From: Chryseobacterium sp. BGARF1
GTDB lineage: Bacteria; Bacteroidota; Bacteroidia; Flavobacteriales; Weeksellaceae
Assembly (NCBI RefSeq): GCF_001677955.1
Contig: NZ_LELA01000065.1
Span: forward strand, 35,297-99,296
Direction: 5' to 3'
Length of the DNA stretch: 64,000 bases
This document shows, piece after piece, positions 1 through 6,561 of the stretch. Positions within the stretch are counted from its first letter, which is position 1. Each line of letters starts with the position of its first letter. The notes under the pieces are model-generated. The model saw only the letters and a list, made by a program, of their open reading frames with translations, was not told where the DNA came from and ran no database searches. The position numbers and the translations under genes are program-made.

Positions 1-239
1 AAGGACTTTACCTTACCTTCTTCTAAAGAGTTTATAAGAACTTTATTTTTTACAAAGTCTGTAAATTGCTTCGCTAACTGCATCATTAGTGATGATTTCC
101 CATTAAATGATTTCCCGTAAATAATCCAAACACCGGACATTGCAGGTTTTCCGAATGACTTCTCCCATTTACCCGTAAAATCAAATTCTTTAAACTTTGT
201 GCTTTCAATTTCATCTACCGAAAAGAAGTCGTTTGCCAT
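1..239 (-). CDS. Phage ATP-binding protein (RecA/AAA-like P-loop), partial at window edge
   Basis: The visible part is the N-terminal 79 residues, beginning MANDFFSVDEIES. It contains a P-loop, YGKSFNGKSSL, at about residues 42-52, preceded by a hydrophobic strand (GVWIIYG) as in Walker A motifs. The start ATG at 237-239 lies 1 bp after the stop of the upstream HNH-type gene, so it belongs to the same early transcript. P-loop NTPases of unknown role are common just downstream of the MuB gene in Bacteroidota transposable phages. The rest lies outside the window, so the exact family is unknown. Confidence 0.75.
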   Translation of the reverse strand, partial: MANDFFSVDEIESTKFKEFDFTGKWEKSFGKPAMSGVWIIYGKSFNGKSSLMMQLAKQFTDFVKNKVLINSLEEGKVKS

Positions 240-240
240 A

Positions 241-675
241 TTATTTTTCTTGTTTTTTTCTGAGGTTAAAAATTGCGTTTCGGGATGTTCCGTATTCTTT
301 TGCAATTGCTGAATCTCCAATTCCCTCAGCAATTTTTTGTAATACCTCTTTTTTCTGTTGAGGGTTTAATTTTGGTGAATTTTTAGCGTTTCCGCCATTT
401 GTTCCCCATTGTAAATTTTTGTAATGATAATTGGTGTAATCACCATCAATATGTTTTGCGGTTAGTCTGCATTCGGGTGGCATTCCGCTCCAACATTCTA
501 AAACTAATCTTGCTAAACCTATTTGATGTTGTTTAAAAAGCAAGAATTTAAAAGGATGCTTTCCGGTTTTTCTCACTTTTAATTCTACAGGCAATTCATT
601 AAGTAGTATTTTTGAGCCGTCCTGATTTACTTTTAAACCATTAATTTCCGGATGGTATCTGTATTCTTCTGTCAT
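241..675 (-). CDS. HNH-endonuclease-like protein with C-terminal HTH
   Basis: This 144-residue protein has an HNH-type core at about residues 53-95: LARLVLECW, then AKHIDGDYTNYHYKNLQWGT, matching the H-x-D-G-D/N-x3-N-x4-NLxW pattern of phage HNH and homing-type nucleases. The histidine often found in the preceding vHRLV motif is absent (LARLV here), so activity is uncertain. The last 40 residues (KEVLQKIAEGIGDSAIAKEY and on) look like a resolvase-type helix-turn-helix. The ATG overlaps the stop of the MuB-like gene by 4 bp, which indicates translational coupling within the transposition module. It could be a free-standing mobile nuclease or a phage DNA-processing factor. Confidence 0.7.
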   Translation of the reverse strand: MTEEYRYHPEINGLKVNQDGSKILLNELPVELKVRKTGKHPFKFLLFKQHQIGLARLVLECWSGMPPECRLTAKHIDGDYTNYHYKNLQWGTNGGNAKNSPKLNPQQKKEVLQKIAEGIGDSAIAKEYGTSRNAIFNLRKKQEK

Positions 676-1535
676 GATGCTGTTATTAATTTTTTATTAT
701 AATCTTCTATTACCTCCTCAATAAGGTCTCTTGCAATCCTGAAATCTCCTCTTGATTCTTTTGCGATAATTTGAATTGTATCTGAATCTGTTAATCCTTG
801 AGTTTCACACATAATTTTAACATCGGCAGCAGTCGTTTGTTCAAATTCGTAGTATCTGCCGAATCGTGATTTTATTTCGTTGTAGCCATTTTTTTGTTTT
901 CTTACACCATCATTTATCATTTTTACTAAGTGATTTGTTGCAAGTATTACAATAGAGCATTTTTTAAAAAGACGATTGTAAAATGTAATGAGATAGGGTA
1001 ATACTTTGTCATTAAGCTTATCAACTTCATCAACTATGATTTGAGGGTCTTCTAACTTTAAAATTTTCTGAAATATTTCCTCAAGCATATAAGCAGGGTT
1101 GTTGCTTTCTGATGTAATATTCATCTGTTGCTGAATTTGAGCTAAGAAAAATTTAGCATCCCAATATTTCCCACATTCAACCCTGAAAACATTTGGATTT
1201 TCTTCTGCGAATTTTTTAGTAGTTTCAGATTTGCCGCTTCCAGCAGGTGCGATAATTGTCAGTAATTTTGCGGAAGTTTTAGCAAAATAAAGGTCATTTA
1301 ATAGTTTTTCAGAATTACTCGTTTTCGCAAATTTCCAAGTGAAAACATTATGACCAACCTGAGCACCTATTTTTCTAAACATTTCATCTGTGTAGGGCTG
1401 CCAATTACCACTCAATAGGTGAGAAACAACAGCAGAAGATACCTTTAGTGCAGTAGCTGCTTTGTTTTGGCTTCCTTTTTTATCGGCAAATTTTCTGAGT
1501 AGTTCAACTATTTTTATTTTTTCCTGTTGTTCCAT
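672..1535 (-). CDS. MuB-like AAA ATPase, transposition target-DNA activator
   Basis: This 287-residue protein has an N-terminal helix-turn-helix at about residues 20-45 (SQNKAATALKVSSAVVSHLL) and an AAA core with Walker A APAGSGKS (96-103), Walker B QIIVDE (165-170) and a sensor-like ILATN. This is the architecture of Mu B protein, which binds target DNA in an ATP-dependent way, recruits the transposase and gives target immunity. It starts 1 bp after the stop of the transposase gene and overlaps the next gene by 4 bp. Family assignment rests on motifs plus context and is strong. Confidence 0.9.
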   Translation of the reverse strand: MEQQEKIKIVELLRKFADKKGSQNKAATALKVSSAVVSHLLSGNWQPYTDEMFRKIGAQVGHNVFTWKFAKTSNSEKLLNDLYFAKTSAKLLTIIAPAGSGKSETTKKFAEENPNVFRVECGKYWDAKFFLAQIQQQMNITSESNNPAYMLEEIFQKILKLEDPQIIVDEVDKLNDKVLPYLITFYNRLFKKCSIVILATNHLVKMINDGVRKQKNGYNEIKSRFGRYYEFEQTTAADVKIMCETQGLTDSDTIQIIAKESRGDFRIARDLIEEVIEDYNKKLITAS

Positions 1536-1536
1536 A

Positions 1537-3567
1537 TTACATTATTTTTATTTTTTCTAAAATTGATTTATTGGTCTTAATTTGTTCATCTTTAGTAGTG
1601 TAAGCAGACAATTTAGCTTCCAGTTCCCAGTTATTTTCAATCATTGAATTTTGTTCATCAATTAGATTTTCACGGGTAATCCCTGTACGTTCTGCTATTT
1701 TTTGATATTCATTCCAATCTCGCATCATTTCAATATCTCGAATATTCATATCAGCTCTCATTTTTTCGTCCTGTTGAGCCTTACGAATGATAGGTGATTG
1801 GCTGTGTTCTCTCTTTTTCTGAGCATAGGCAACAAAAACCTTTTGCCCTTTTTCGTTTAACTCGTAGAGTTTGATATATTCGTTCAAATACTCAGGGTCG
1901 TAGGAAATAATTAACTTTGTATTTACTCTTTTTCTTCGGAAATCGATATCAACATTGCCATCAGTGTCGTAAACCTCAAATTCATAATCTATTCCCAAGT
2001 TTGTAAACTTCATCCCTTCTCTTCTATAAATTTTCGGAGTAGTTTCATTCAGCCAAAACATAGATATCTGTTCAAATGCATCTAATTCCCTCTCATGTTC
2101 CGATTTCATATTAAAAACTTCATTTCTTGATTTGTCATAACGTGGATGCTTCATTGCGTTCCATTCGTCAACCATAATTATGAAGTGTTTGTAAAGTTCT
2201 TCTTTGGTAGGTAGCGCTCCTTTAAATTCTTTAATGAAATCCACATTTACCTGTGAGCGACTTCTTTTCGATTTAATGCTCTGCTTATCTGAAAACCACC
2301 TTTTGTTGATGACCTGCATTTGAAACCTATCAAATATCTGTTCTATAGGATTTGATTTTCTTCCAACTTTATGATGATAATGCGTACCTCCTCCTGAAAC
2401 TACACGGCTATATAACTCCTGCATTTTTTTTGTTTTGTGACCTGATTGCGCATCATAAGTAAATAGATATGGTTTTGCACATGCAGTATTTACTGCCATC
2501 TTTAGAGCCTTGAAGTGATCAACATGTGTTTCTGATTCTGAAAATGACCATCCTAATATTTTTTCACTGTAAACATCAATTACACAATCGATATTCATGT
2601 CAGCTCCCATTTTGTTTTTACTGTCTTTTACGTGAATGGTGTCTAATTTAGTTCCGTCAATCGCCCAGTGAGCATTCGGGAATAAAGTTTCCTTATCCTT
2701 TTTGATGGTGTGACCAAATCTATTTAACCAAGCTTCTTTCCCATCACGAGCCATTAACCAAATCCTTTCATTTTCAGGCTTCATCAAGAAATTTAAAACT
2801 CCGCTTTCCGATAATTTTGGAAAACCGGTGATTGGTCTTTTCTTTTCGTAAGCAATTAATAATTCCGGAATACTGCATTTAATAGGAAGTGAGTAGTATG
2901 CTATAAGCCATTCGCCGACTTCATCCGTAATTTTCAGTGAGTTTGTGTGGCAATAGTTACTGTGAATCAAACCTTCCATTCCCGGACGTGGATAACGCTT
3001 TGAGGTTTTATCTAATAAACAAGCTTCATATTTCGCTCTTAATGCCTGCGAATTTTCCGGAAGGTCAAAAGGATAGCGAATTCTTAAATCATCGCTAATT
3101 GAGTGAACAGAATCCGTAATTCTTTGCCACAATTCGGCTTTATTAATCTTTGGATTAGCTGATATTACTTTTCCGATAACTTTTTCAATTGCATTAAATA
3201 CAACCACATTTGCTGTGTATTCTTCAACAATGTCTGAATTGGCTTCTGATAAATATCTCCCATCTTCAAGCTCGTAATTAGAAAAATATGCTAATGCAAT
3301 CTCAGACGATTCTAAGTAATCTGAAAAATTGATTGTGCTTTTTTGCTCATAAGGATTGATTTTTAAATCGTGTTCAATGATATTTTTGAACCGCTCTGGA
3401 AGGCTTGCATATATGTAAAGAGCACAGTTACCAAGACCTTTACCCATTCTCGCACGTTTTATTTGCCCTCTGTGTGCAAGAATTTTAAGACTGTTAGCAG
3501 TAACTATACCTACATCAGCAAGCCAGTTTCCTTTTACGCATAAAGTGTTATTATAGTATTCAAACAT
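1537..3567 (-). CDS. MuA-like DDE transposase
   Basis: This 676-residue protein is close to the length of Mu A (663). The catalytic triad is visible: D304 in WAIDGT, D372 in LFTYDAQSG and E409 in GRKSNPIEQ, the last spaced about 36 residues from the second D as in D,D-35-E enzymes. The N-terminal 60 residues (GNWLADVGIVTANSLKILAH and on) resemble a winged-helix Mu end-binding domain. The basic C-terminal region probably contacts the B-like ATPase encoded directly downstream. It would cut and join the prophage ends during integration and replicative transposition. No frameshift or stop is seen, so the gene appears functional. Confidence 0.95.
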   Translation of the reverse strand: MFEYYNNTLCVKGNWLADVGIVTANSLKILAHRGQIKRARMGKGLGNCALYIYASLPERFKNIIEHDLKINPYEQKSTINFSDYLESSEIALAYFSNYELEDGRYLSEANSDIVEEYTANVVVFNAIEKVIGKVISANPKINKAELWQRITDSVHSISDDLRIRYPFDLPENSQALRAKYEACLLDKTSKRYPRPGMEGLIHSNYCHTNSLKITDEVGEWLIAYYSLPIKCSIPELLIAYEKKRPITGFPKLSESGVLNFLMKPENERIWLMARDGKEAWLNRFGHTIKKDKETLFPNAHWAIDGTKLDTIHVKDSKNKMGADMNIDCVIDVYSEKILGWSFSESETHVDHFKALKMAVNTACAKPYLFTYDAQSGHKTKKMQELYSRVVSGGGTHYHHKVGRKSNPIEQIFDRFQMQVINKRWFSDKQSIKSKRSRSQVNVDFIKEFKGALPTKEELYKHFIIMVDEWNAMKHPRYDKSRNEVFNMKSEHERELDAFEQISMFWLNETTPKIYRREGMKFTNLGIDYEFEVYDTDGNVDIDFRRKRVNTKLIISYDPEYLNEYIKLYELNEKGQKVFVAYAQKKREHSQSPIIRKAQQDEKMRADMNIRDIEMMRDWNEYQKIAERTGITRENLIDEQNSMIENNWELEAKLSAYTTKDEQIKTNKSILEKIKIM

Positions 3568-3602
3568 TATTTAAACGGTATTTAAATAGTTTTTAATTAG
3601 TT

Positions 3603-3640
3603 CCCGCTATGGTGTCGAAACCACACAAAGCCGTGGCGGG
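3603..3640. other. Inverted repeat between divergent transposase and small phage gene
   Basis: CCCGCTATGG (3603-3612) pairs with CCGTGGCGGG (3631-3640) over ten positions, allowing G-U pairs. It is the only GC-rich stretch in this AT-rich gap. It lies between the divergent starts at 3567 and 3679, just upstream of a TATATTTG promoter element, so it may be an operator or a blocking hairpin. A GGTATTTAAA motif at 3577-3586 also resembles the phage-end repeats at 5390-5461. Function is not shown. Confidence 0.5.
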
Positions 3641-3648
3641 AAATTCAC

Positions 3649-3656
3649 TATATTTG
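3649..3656 (+). promoter_or_regulatory. Promoter -7 element TATATTTG for small phage gene
   Basis: TATATTTG is an exact match to the Bacteroidota -7 consensus TAnnTTTG and ends 22 bp before the ATG at 3679. No clear TTG lies at the usual -33 distance. Confidence 0.55.
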
Positions 3657-3678
3657 AGTGCTAACAAAAAATATAGTT

Positions 3679-3879
3679 ATGAGTAATTTAGATGCTATTA
3701 CAGAGCAATTCAGTCGTTATTTAACTGGTTGGGCTATGTCAAAGGCGATTTTGGATGATTATTGTGAGGTTGTTTCAAAACTTGAAAATGTATCAACTGA
3801 TGAAGTCAAAGAAAGAATCTTAAAAAAAACGAAAGAAAATTTCGATGTCGCAAAAAAATCTATTCCAAAACAGGAGTAG
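3679..3879 (+). CDS. Small phage protein of unknown function, transcribed opposite to the transposase operon
   Basis: This is a 66-residue charged, largely helical protein starting MSNLDAITEQFSRYLTGWAM. I chose the ATG at 3679 over an in-frame GTG at 3658 because the GTG abuts the -7 promoter element at 3649-3656 and would not be transcribed from it. No family is recognised. It is the only gene between repressor and transposase read on the plus strand, and its end overlaps the next gene's 3' end by 20 bp. It could be a small regulator or a superinfection/host-interaction factor; that is a guess. Confidence 0.6.
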   Translation: MSNLDAITEQFSRYLTGWAMSKAILDDYCEVVSKLENVSTDEVKERILKKTKENFDVAKKSIPKQE

Positions 3880-4069
3880 TATTACTTATAATTACTGTTA
3901 TTTCATTAATTATATAATCTGATGATTTTGATGTATCTACCGGAGCATAAGTGATTTTAAAGGGAAAGCCTAATATCATTCTATACTGTGCAATTTCTTT
4001 GCGTCCGGTATTTGCATCAGTTACTTCAATGTTTTTGTAACAAAAAATGTTTTGCAATAATTTTTTCAT
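3860..4069 (-). CDS. Small phage protein of unknown function
   Basis: This 69-residue protein begins MKKLLQNIFCYKNIEVTDAN. It has no recognisable domain. It lies 5 bp after the Ner/Cro-like gene and would share its early leftward transcript. Its 3' end overlaps the convergent small plus-strand gene by 20 bp. Confidence 0.55.
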   Translation of the reverse strand: MKKLLQNIFCYKNIEVTDANTGRKEIAQYRMILGFPFKITYAPVDTSKSSDYIINEITVIISNTTPVLE

Positions 4070-4074
4070 AGTTT

Positions 4075-4284
4075 TTATTTTAATTGATTTGCTTGTATTT
4101 CAATAGCATCTTTAGCTATTTTTTCTAAAGAATTATATTCCTTTTTCAATTCATCCGGCATCAATCCTGTACGATCACCACGCAAGCATTTTCTGATGTA
4201 ATCAATCGAGAACCCGTATTTATTAGCAAGAACACTGAGGATAACCGTATTGTAGCTTGTCTTTTTTTGTGTAGTTTTGTTCAT
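4075..4284 (-). CDS. Putative Ner/Cro-like early DNA-binding regulator
   Basis: This 69-residue protein contains LANKYGFSIDYIRKCLRGDR (about residues 19-38), which reads as a helix-turn-helix-like segment. It is the first gene of the leftward early operon and starts 26 bp from a TATATTTG promoter element. It is divergent from the repressor, the place held by ner in Mu and cro in lambda. Its role as a negative regulator of early transcription is inferred from position and the weak HTH. Confidence 0.6.
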   Translation of the reverse strand: MNKTTQKKTSYNTVILSVLANKYGFSIDYIRKCLRGDRTGLMPDELKKEYNSLEKIAKDAIEIQANQLK

Positions 4285-4309
4285 TGTCTTGTTTGTCTTT
4301 TGTATAGGA

Positions 4310-4317
4310 CAAATATA
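4310..4317 (-). promoter_or_regulatory. Early leftward phage promoter -7 element
   Basis: On the minus strand this reads TATATTTG, matching TAnnTTTG. It lies 26 bp upstream of the Ner/Cro-like start at 4284 and touches operator-like site 1 (4318-4334), so repressor bound there would block this promoter. This is the expected lytic early promoter. Confidence 0.6.
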
Positions 4318-4334
4318 TACACAAAATGTTTATT
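4318..4334. promoter_or_regulatory. Operator-like site 1 (TACACAAAATGTTTATT)
   Basis: This is the first of three copies of a TACACAA..(N)GTTTAT motif seen only around the repressor gene (others at 4349-4365 and 5159-5175). It abuts the early -7 element. Assignment as a repressor-binding site is inferred from repetition and position. Confidence 0.6.
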
Positions 4335-4348
4335 AAAACAAGTAAAAA

Positions 4349-4365
4349 TACACAATTAGTTTATG
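4349..4365. promoter_or_regulatory. Operator-like site 2 (TACACAATTAGTTTATG)
   Basis: This second copy of the motif overlaps the first possible start codon of the repressor (ATG 4363-4365). That would allow repressor autoregulation, either at transcription or by occluding a near-leaderless start. Confidence 0.6.
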
Positions 4366-5058
4366 TTTATGGATAACACTTTGATTCTTAATGAAATAAA
4401 ATCTTACTATAATTTAAAATCTGATTCTGATTTTGCTAAATTTTTAGATATTAAGCCTCAAACACTCTCTAATTGGAAATCAAGAAATAGTATTGATTAT
4501 TCAGTGATATCAACGAAGTGTGTAGAGATTGATGCTAATTGGTTGCTTACTGGGAAAGGAAATATGTTGAAGAATGCGAATCTATATGCAATTGAAGAAA
4601 GATTCCACCATTCTAAAAGTATGGAATCGGATATCAGCTATGGCAATACAGTGCCTTTGTATGATTTGGAAGCAACAGCAGGTGTTTTTGAAGTTTTCAC
4701 TAAGAATCCGCAGAGCGTGCCAATAGATCACATAACAATACCAAATCTCCCTAAATGTGATGGAGCGTTGTATATTAGAGGAGATTCTATGTATCCGCTT
4801 TTAAAAAGCGGCGATATTGTTGCGTATAAGACAATTCAAGATAAATATAATATTATATGGGGTGAAATGTATCTAATTTACTTGGAACACAATGGGGATG
4901 AGTATTTCTTCTGTAAATTTCTAAAGAAATCATCTCGTGAAGGATATATCGAACTAATTTCTCACAATCAACATCATCAAAGTACCGAATTTCCTGTTGA
5001 AAGCATTAAAGCTTTAGCTCTTGTTAAAGCAAGTGTTAGATTTAATACTCTTTATTAA
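4363..5058 (+). CDS. LexA/S24-type phage repressor (self-cleaving)
   Basis: This 231-residue protein has an N-terminal helix-turn-helix at about 21-42 (DSDFAKFLDIKPQTLSNWKS) and a C-terminal S24 peptidase domain. The nucleophile is S142 in RGDSMYPLL, the general base probably K185 in FFCKFLK, and the likely self-cleavage site A106-G107 in LEATAGVF. It should hold the prophage silent by binding the operator-like sites next to it and be inactivated by RecA-stimulated autocleavage during DNA damage. It is transcribed towards the phage end, as the Mu repressor is. An alternative ATG lies two codons in (4369); neither has a clear ribosome-binding site. Confidence 0.9.
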   Translation: MFMDNTLILNEIKSYYNLKSDSDFAKFLDIKPQTLSNWKSRNSIDYSVISTKCVEIDANWLLTGKGNMLKNANLYAIEERFHHSKSMESDISYGNTVPLYDLEATAGVFEVFTKNPQSVPIDHITIPNLPKCDGALYIRGDSMYPLLKSGDIVAYKTIQDKYNIIWGEMYLIYLEHNGDEYFFCKFLKKSSREGYIELISHNQHHQSTEFPVESIKALALVKASVRFNTLY

Positions 5059-5158
5059 AATTAATAAATATAACTCACTGACTTGCAGGTAATTGATTGA
5101 TTGTTTTAATTATTTTAACTCATCATACCCCCATCAACTGAACATTGTTTTATATAAA

Positions 5159-5175
5159 TACACAATTTGTTTATG
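5159..5175. promoter_or_regulatory. Operator-like site 3 (TACACAATTTGTTTATG)
   Basis: This third copy differs from site 2 at one position and lies 100 bp downstream of the repressor stop, on the phage-end side. It could permit looping with sites 1 and 2 or control transcription entering from the phage end. Confidence 0.5.
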
Positions 5176-5214
5176 TGATTTTACTATTTACTGAATGATT
5201 TTTTTGCACAATTC

Positions 5215-5247
5215 TGTAACCCTTAATGTAACCCTTAATGTAACTTT
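5215..5247. repeat. 12-bp tandem repeat TGTAACCCTTAA, two full copies and a partial third
   Basis: Copies lie at 5215-5226 and 5227-5238, with TGTAACTTT following. It is in the non-coding phage end. It could be a protein-binding array; nothing else supports a role. Confidence 0.6.
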
Positions 5248-5337
5248 AAGTTGTTTTATTAACTAAACTATTTAATATTTTGTAAAGTTGATGAAATATT
5301 GTTTTAAGGTCTGTTAAAAGGTTTATTAAACACTAAA

Positions 5338-5380
5338 AAAACGCCCGTAAACTATTTATAATGCAGTTTTCGGGCGTTTT
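5338..5380 (+). terminator. Terminator downstream of phage repressor
   Basis: AAAACGCCCG pairs with CGGGCGTTTT around a 23-nt loop and ends in a T-run. It is symmetric, so it may stop repressor transcription (plus) and transcription from the CRISPR side (minus). Confidence 0.75.
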
Positions 5381-5389
5381 GCTGTAATA

Positions 5390-5480
5390 ATGGTATTTGC
5401 GTTTAAATTATGGTATTTAAAGCTTTGTAGGATGGTAGTAAAATAGTAGATAATGGTATTTAATTTTACTTTTTACCATT
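5390..5480. repeat. Subterminal phage-end repeats (ATGGTATTT), candidate transposase-binding sites
   Basis: ATGGTATTT occurs at 5390-5398, 5410-5418 and 5453-5461, with a diverged copy GATGGTAGT at 5431 and an inverted TTTTACCATT at 5471-5480. The cluster is 100-190 bp from the phage terminus, comparable to the L-end A-protein sites of Mu. Binding is inferred. The rest of 5059-5581 is AT-rich with no ORF I can support. Confidence 0.6.
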
Positions 5481-5578
5481 TTTGTAATTGTCTCTTTTTT
5501 TCTTGTAAACACCTATGAATAAAAGACTTTGCAGTTTTTTTTCGTTTTTTATTTTTGACCTTTTATTTTCATGCCCCT

Positions 5579-5586
5579 ACAAAGAT
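5579..5586. other. Prophage/host junction inside a CRISPR repeat, with predicted 5-bp target duplication AAGAT
   Basis: The phage ends with ACA at 5579-5581 (TGT on the minus strand). From 5582 the sequence AAGATACTC continues as the CRISPR repeat from its 17th base. The first 14 repeat bases are missing; two more matches (C5580, A5581) are phage bases identical to the repeat by chance. If transposition made a 5-bp duplication as Mu does, AAGAT (5582-5586) should recur outside the other phage end. Confidence 0.7.
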
Positions 5587-6068
5587 ACTCAAAAATGAAA
5601 GCAATTCACAACACAGTATCATTCAAAGCAATGGTATTGAAAGTTGTGTTATATCTCAAAGATACTCAAAAATGAAAGCAATTCACAACTATTTTTTGCG
5701 ATGTATTCAACGAAATTCTGTTGTGTTATATCTCAAAGATACTCAAAAATGAAAGCAATTCACAACACCAGTGATAAACATTTTGTTGGCCGATTGGTTG
5801 TGTTATATCTCAAAGATACTCAAAAATGAAAGCAATTCACAACTCAAATCGATTTTGACATTGCTTCTACACTGTTGTGTTATATCTCAAAGATACTCAA
5901 AAATGAAAGCAATTCACAACGTAAAACTTGTACTGATGTAGTTGGAAATAGTTGTGTTATATCTCAAAGATACTCAAAAATGAAAGCAATTCACAACTCA
6001 ACTATATCTAAATCGTAATTCAGCCAGGTTGTGTTATATCTCAAAGATACTCAAAAATGAAAGCAATT
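5580..6068 (-). CRISPR. CRISPR array, type II-C-like, six spacers, first repeat interrupted by prophage
   Basis: The repeat is 47 bp, starting GTTGTGTTAT and ending ATTCACAAC on the plus strand; its ends are an inverted GTTGTG/CACAAC pair. Repeats: truncated 5580-5612; intact 5643-5689, 5720-5766, 5797-5843, 5874-5920, 5951-5997; degenerate 6028-6068, whose last six bases are lost. Spacers are all exactly 30 bp: 5613-5642, 5690-5719, 5767-5796, 5844-5873, 5921-5950, 5998-6027. The minus strand of each repeat holds TTG-N21-TATCTTTG, a Bacteroidota promoter ending 14 nt before the spacer, so I assign minus-strand transcription. Repeat and spacer lengths fit type II-C arrays of this phylum. No cas gene or tracrRNA is seen in the window. 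Confidence 0.97.
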
Positions 6069-6070
6069 AG

Positions 6071-6097
6071 AATATTAAAGCTTCAACGCTTAATATT
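6071..6097. other. Hairpin at the trailer end of the CRISPR array
   Basis: AATATTAAAGC and GCTTAATATT form a short AT-rich hairpin with one bulged base directly after the degenerate last repeat. It could be a weak terminator for the minus-strand gene ending at 6105. Confidence 0.35.
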
Positions 6098-6104
6098 TAA
6101 AATA

Positions 6105-6551
<447 letters not shown>

Positions 6552-6561
6552 TTATAAACCA

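Larger units (their letters stand above)
1..5581. mobile_element. Mu-like transposable prophage, early (repressor/transposase) end
   Basis: The gene order mirrors the left end of phage Mu: terminus, repressor transcribed towards the terminus, a small Ner/Cro-like gene transcribed away, then transposase A-like and ATPase B-like genes. The terminus is placed at 5581 because the minus strand there begins TGTAGGGG (Mu ends begin TG) and because the flanking host sequence from 5582 is the interior of a CRISPR repeat. A cluster of short repeats lies 100-190 bp inside the end, where Mu has its transposase-binding sites. The prophage continues past position 1, so its late genes and other end are not visible. 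Family assignment is firm; the exact terminus is inference from the repeat interruption. Confidence 0.88.

Noticed and set aside
5555..5829. Two overlapping open reading frames of 65 and 61 codons in the CRISPR region
   Set aside because: They run through repeats and spacers; the repeated peptide SQRYSKMKAIHN is just the translated repeat.
5613..6027. Spacers matching the adjacent prophage (self-targeting)
   Set aside because: Reading by eye I saw no match of any spacer to 1-5581 on either strand. The unseen part of the prophage could still hold a target.
1..6068. A CRISPR-associated transposon (CAST-like) in which the array guides the Mu-type transposase
   Set aside because: Known CASTs are Tn7-like and carry Cas12k or Cascade genes with a TniQ. 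Here the array starts outside the phage terminus, is cut by it, and the element carries a phage repressor. Insertion by chance or site preference is simpler.
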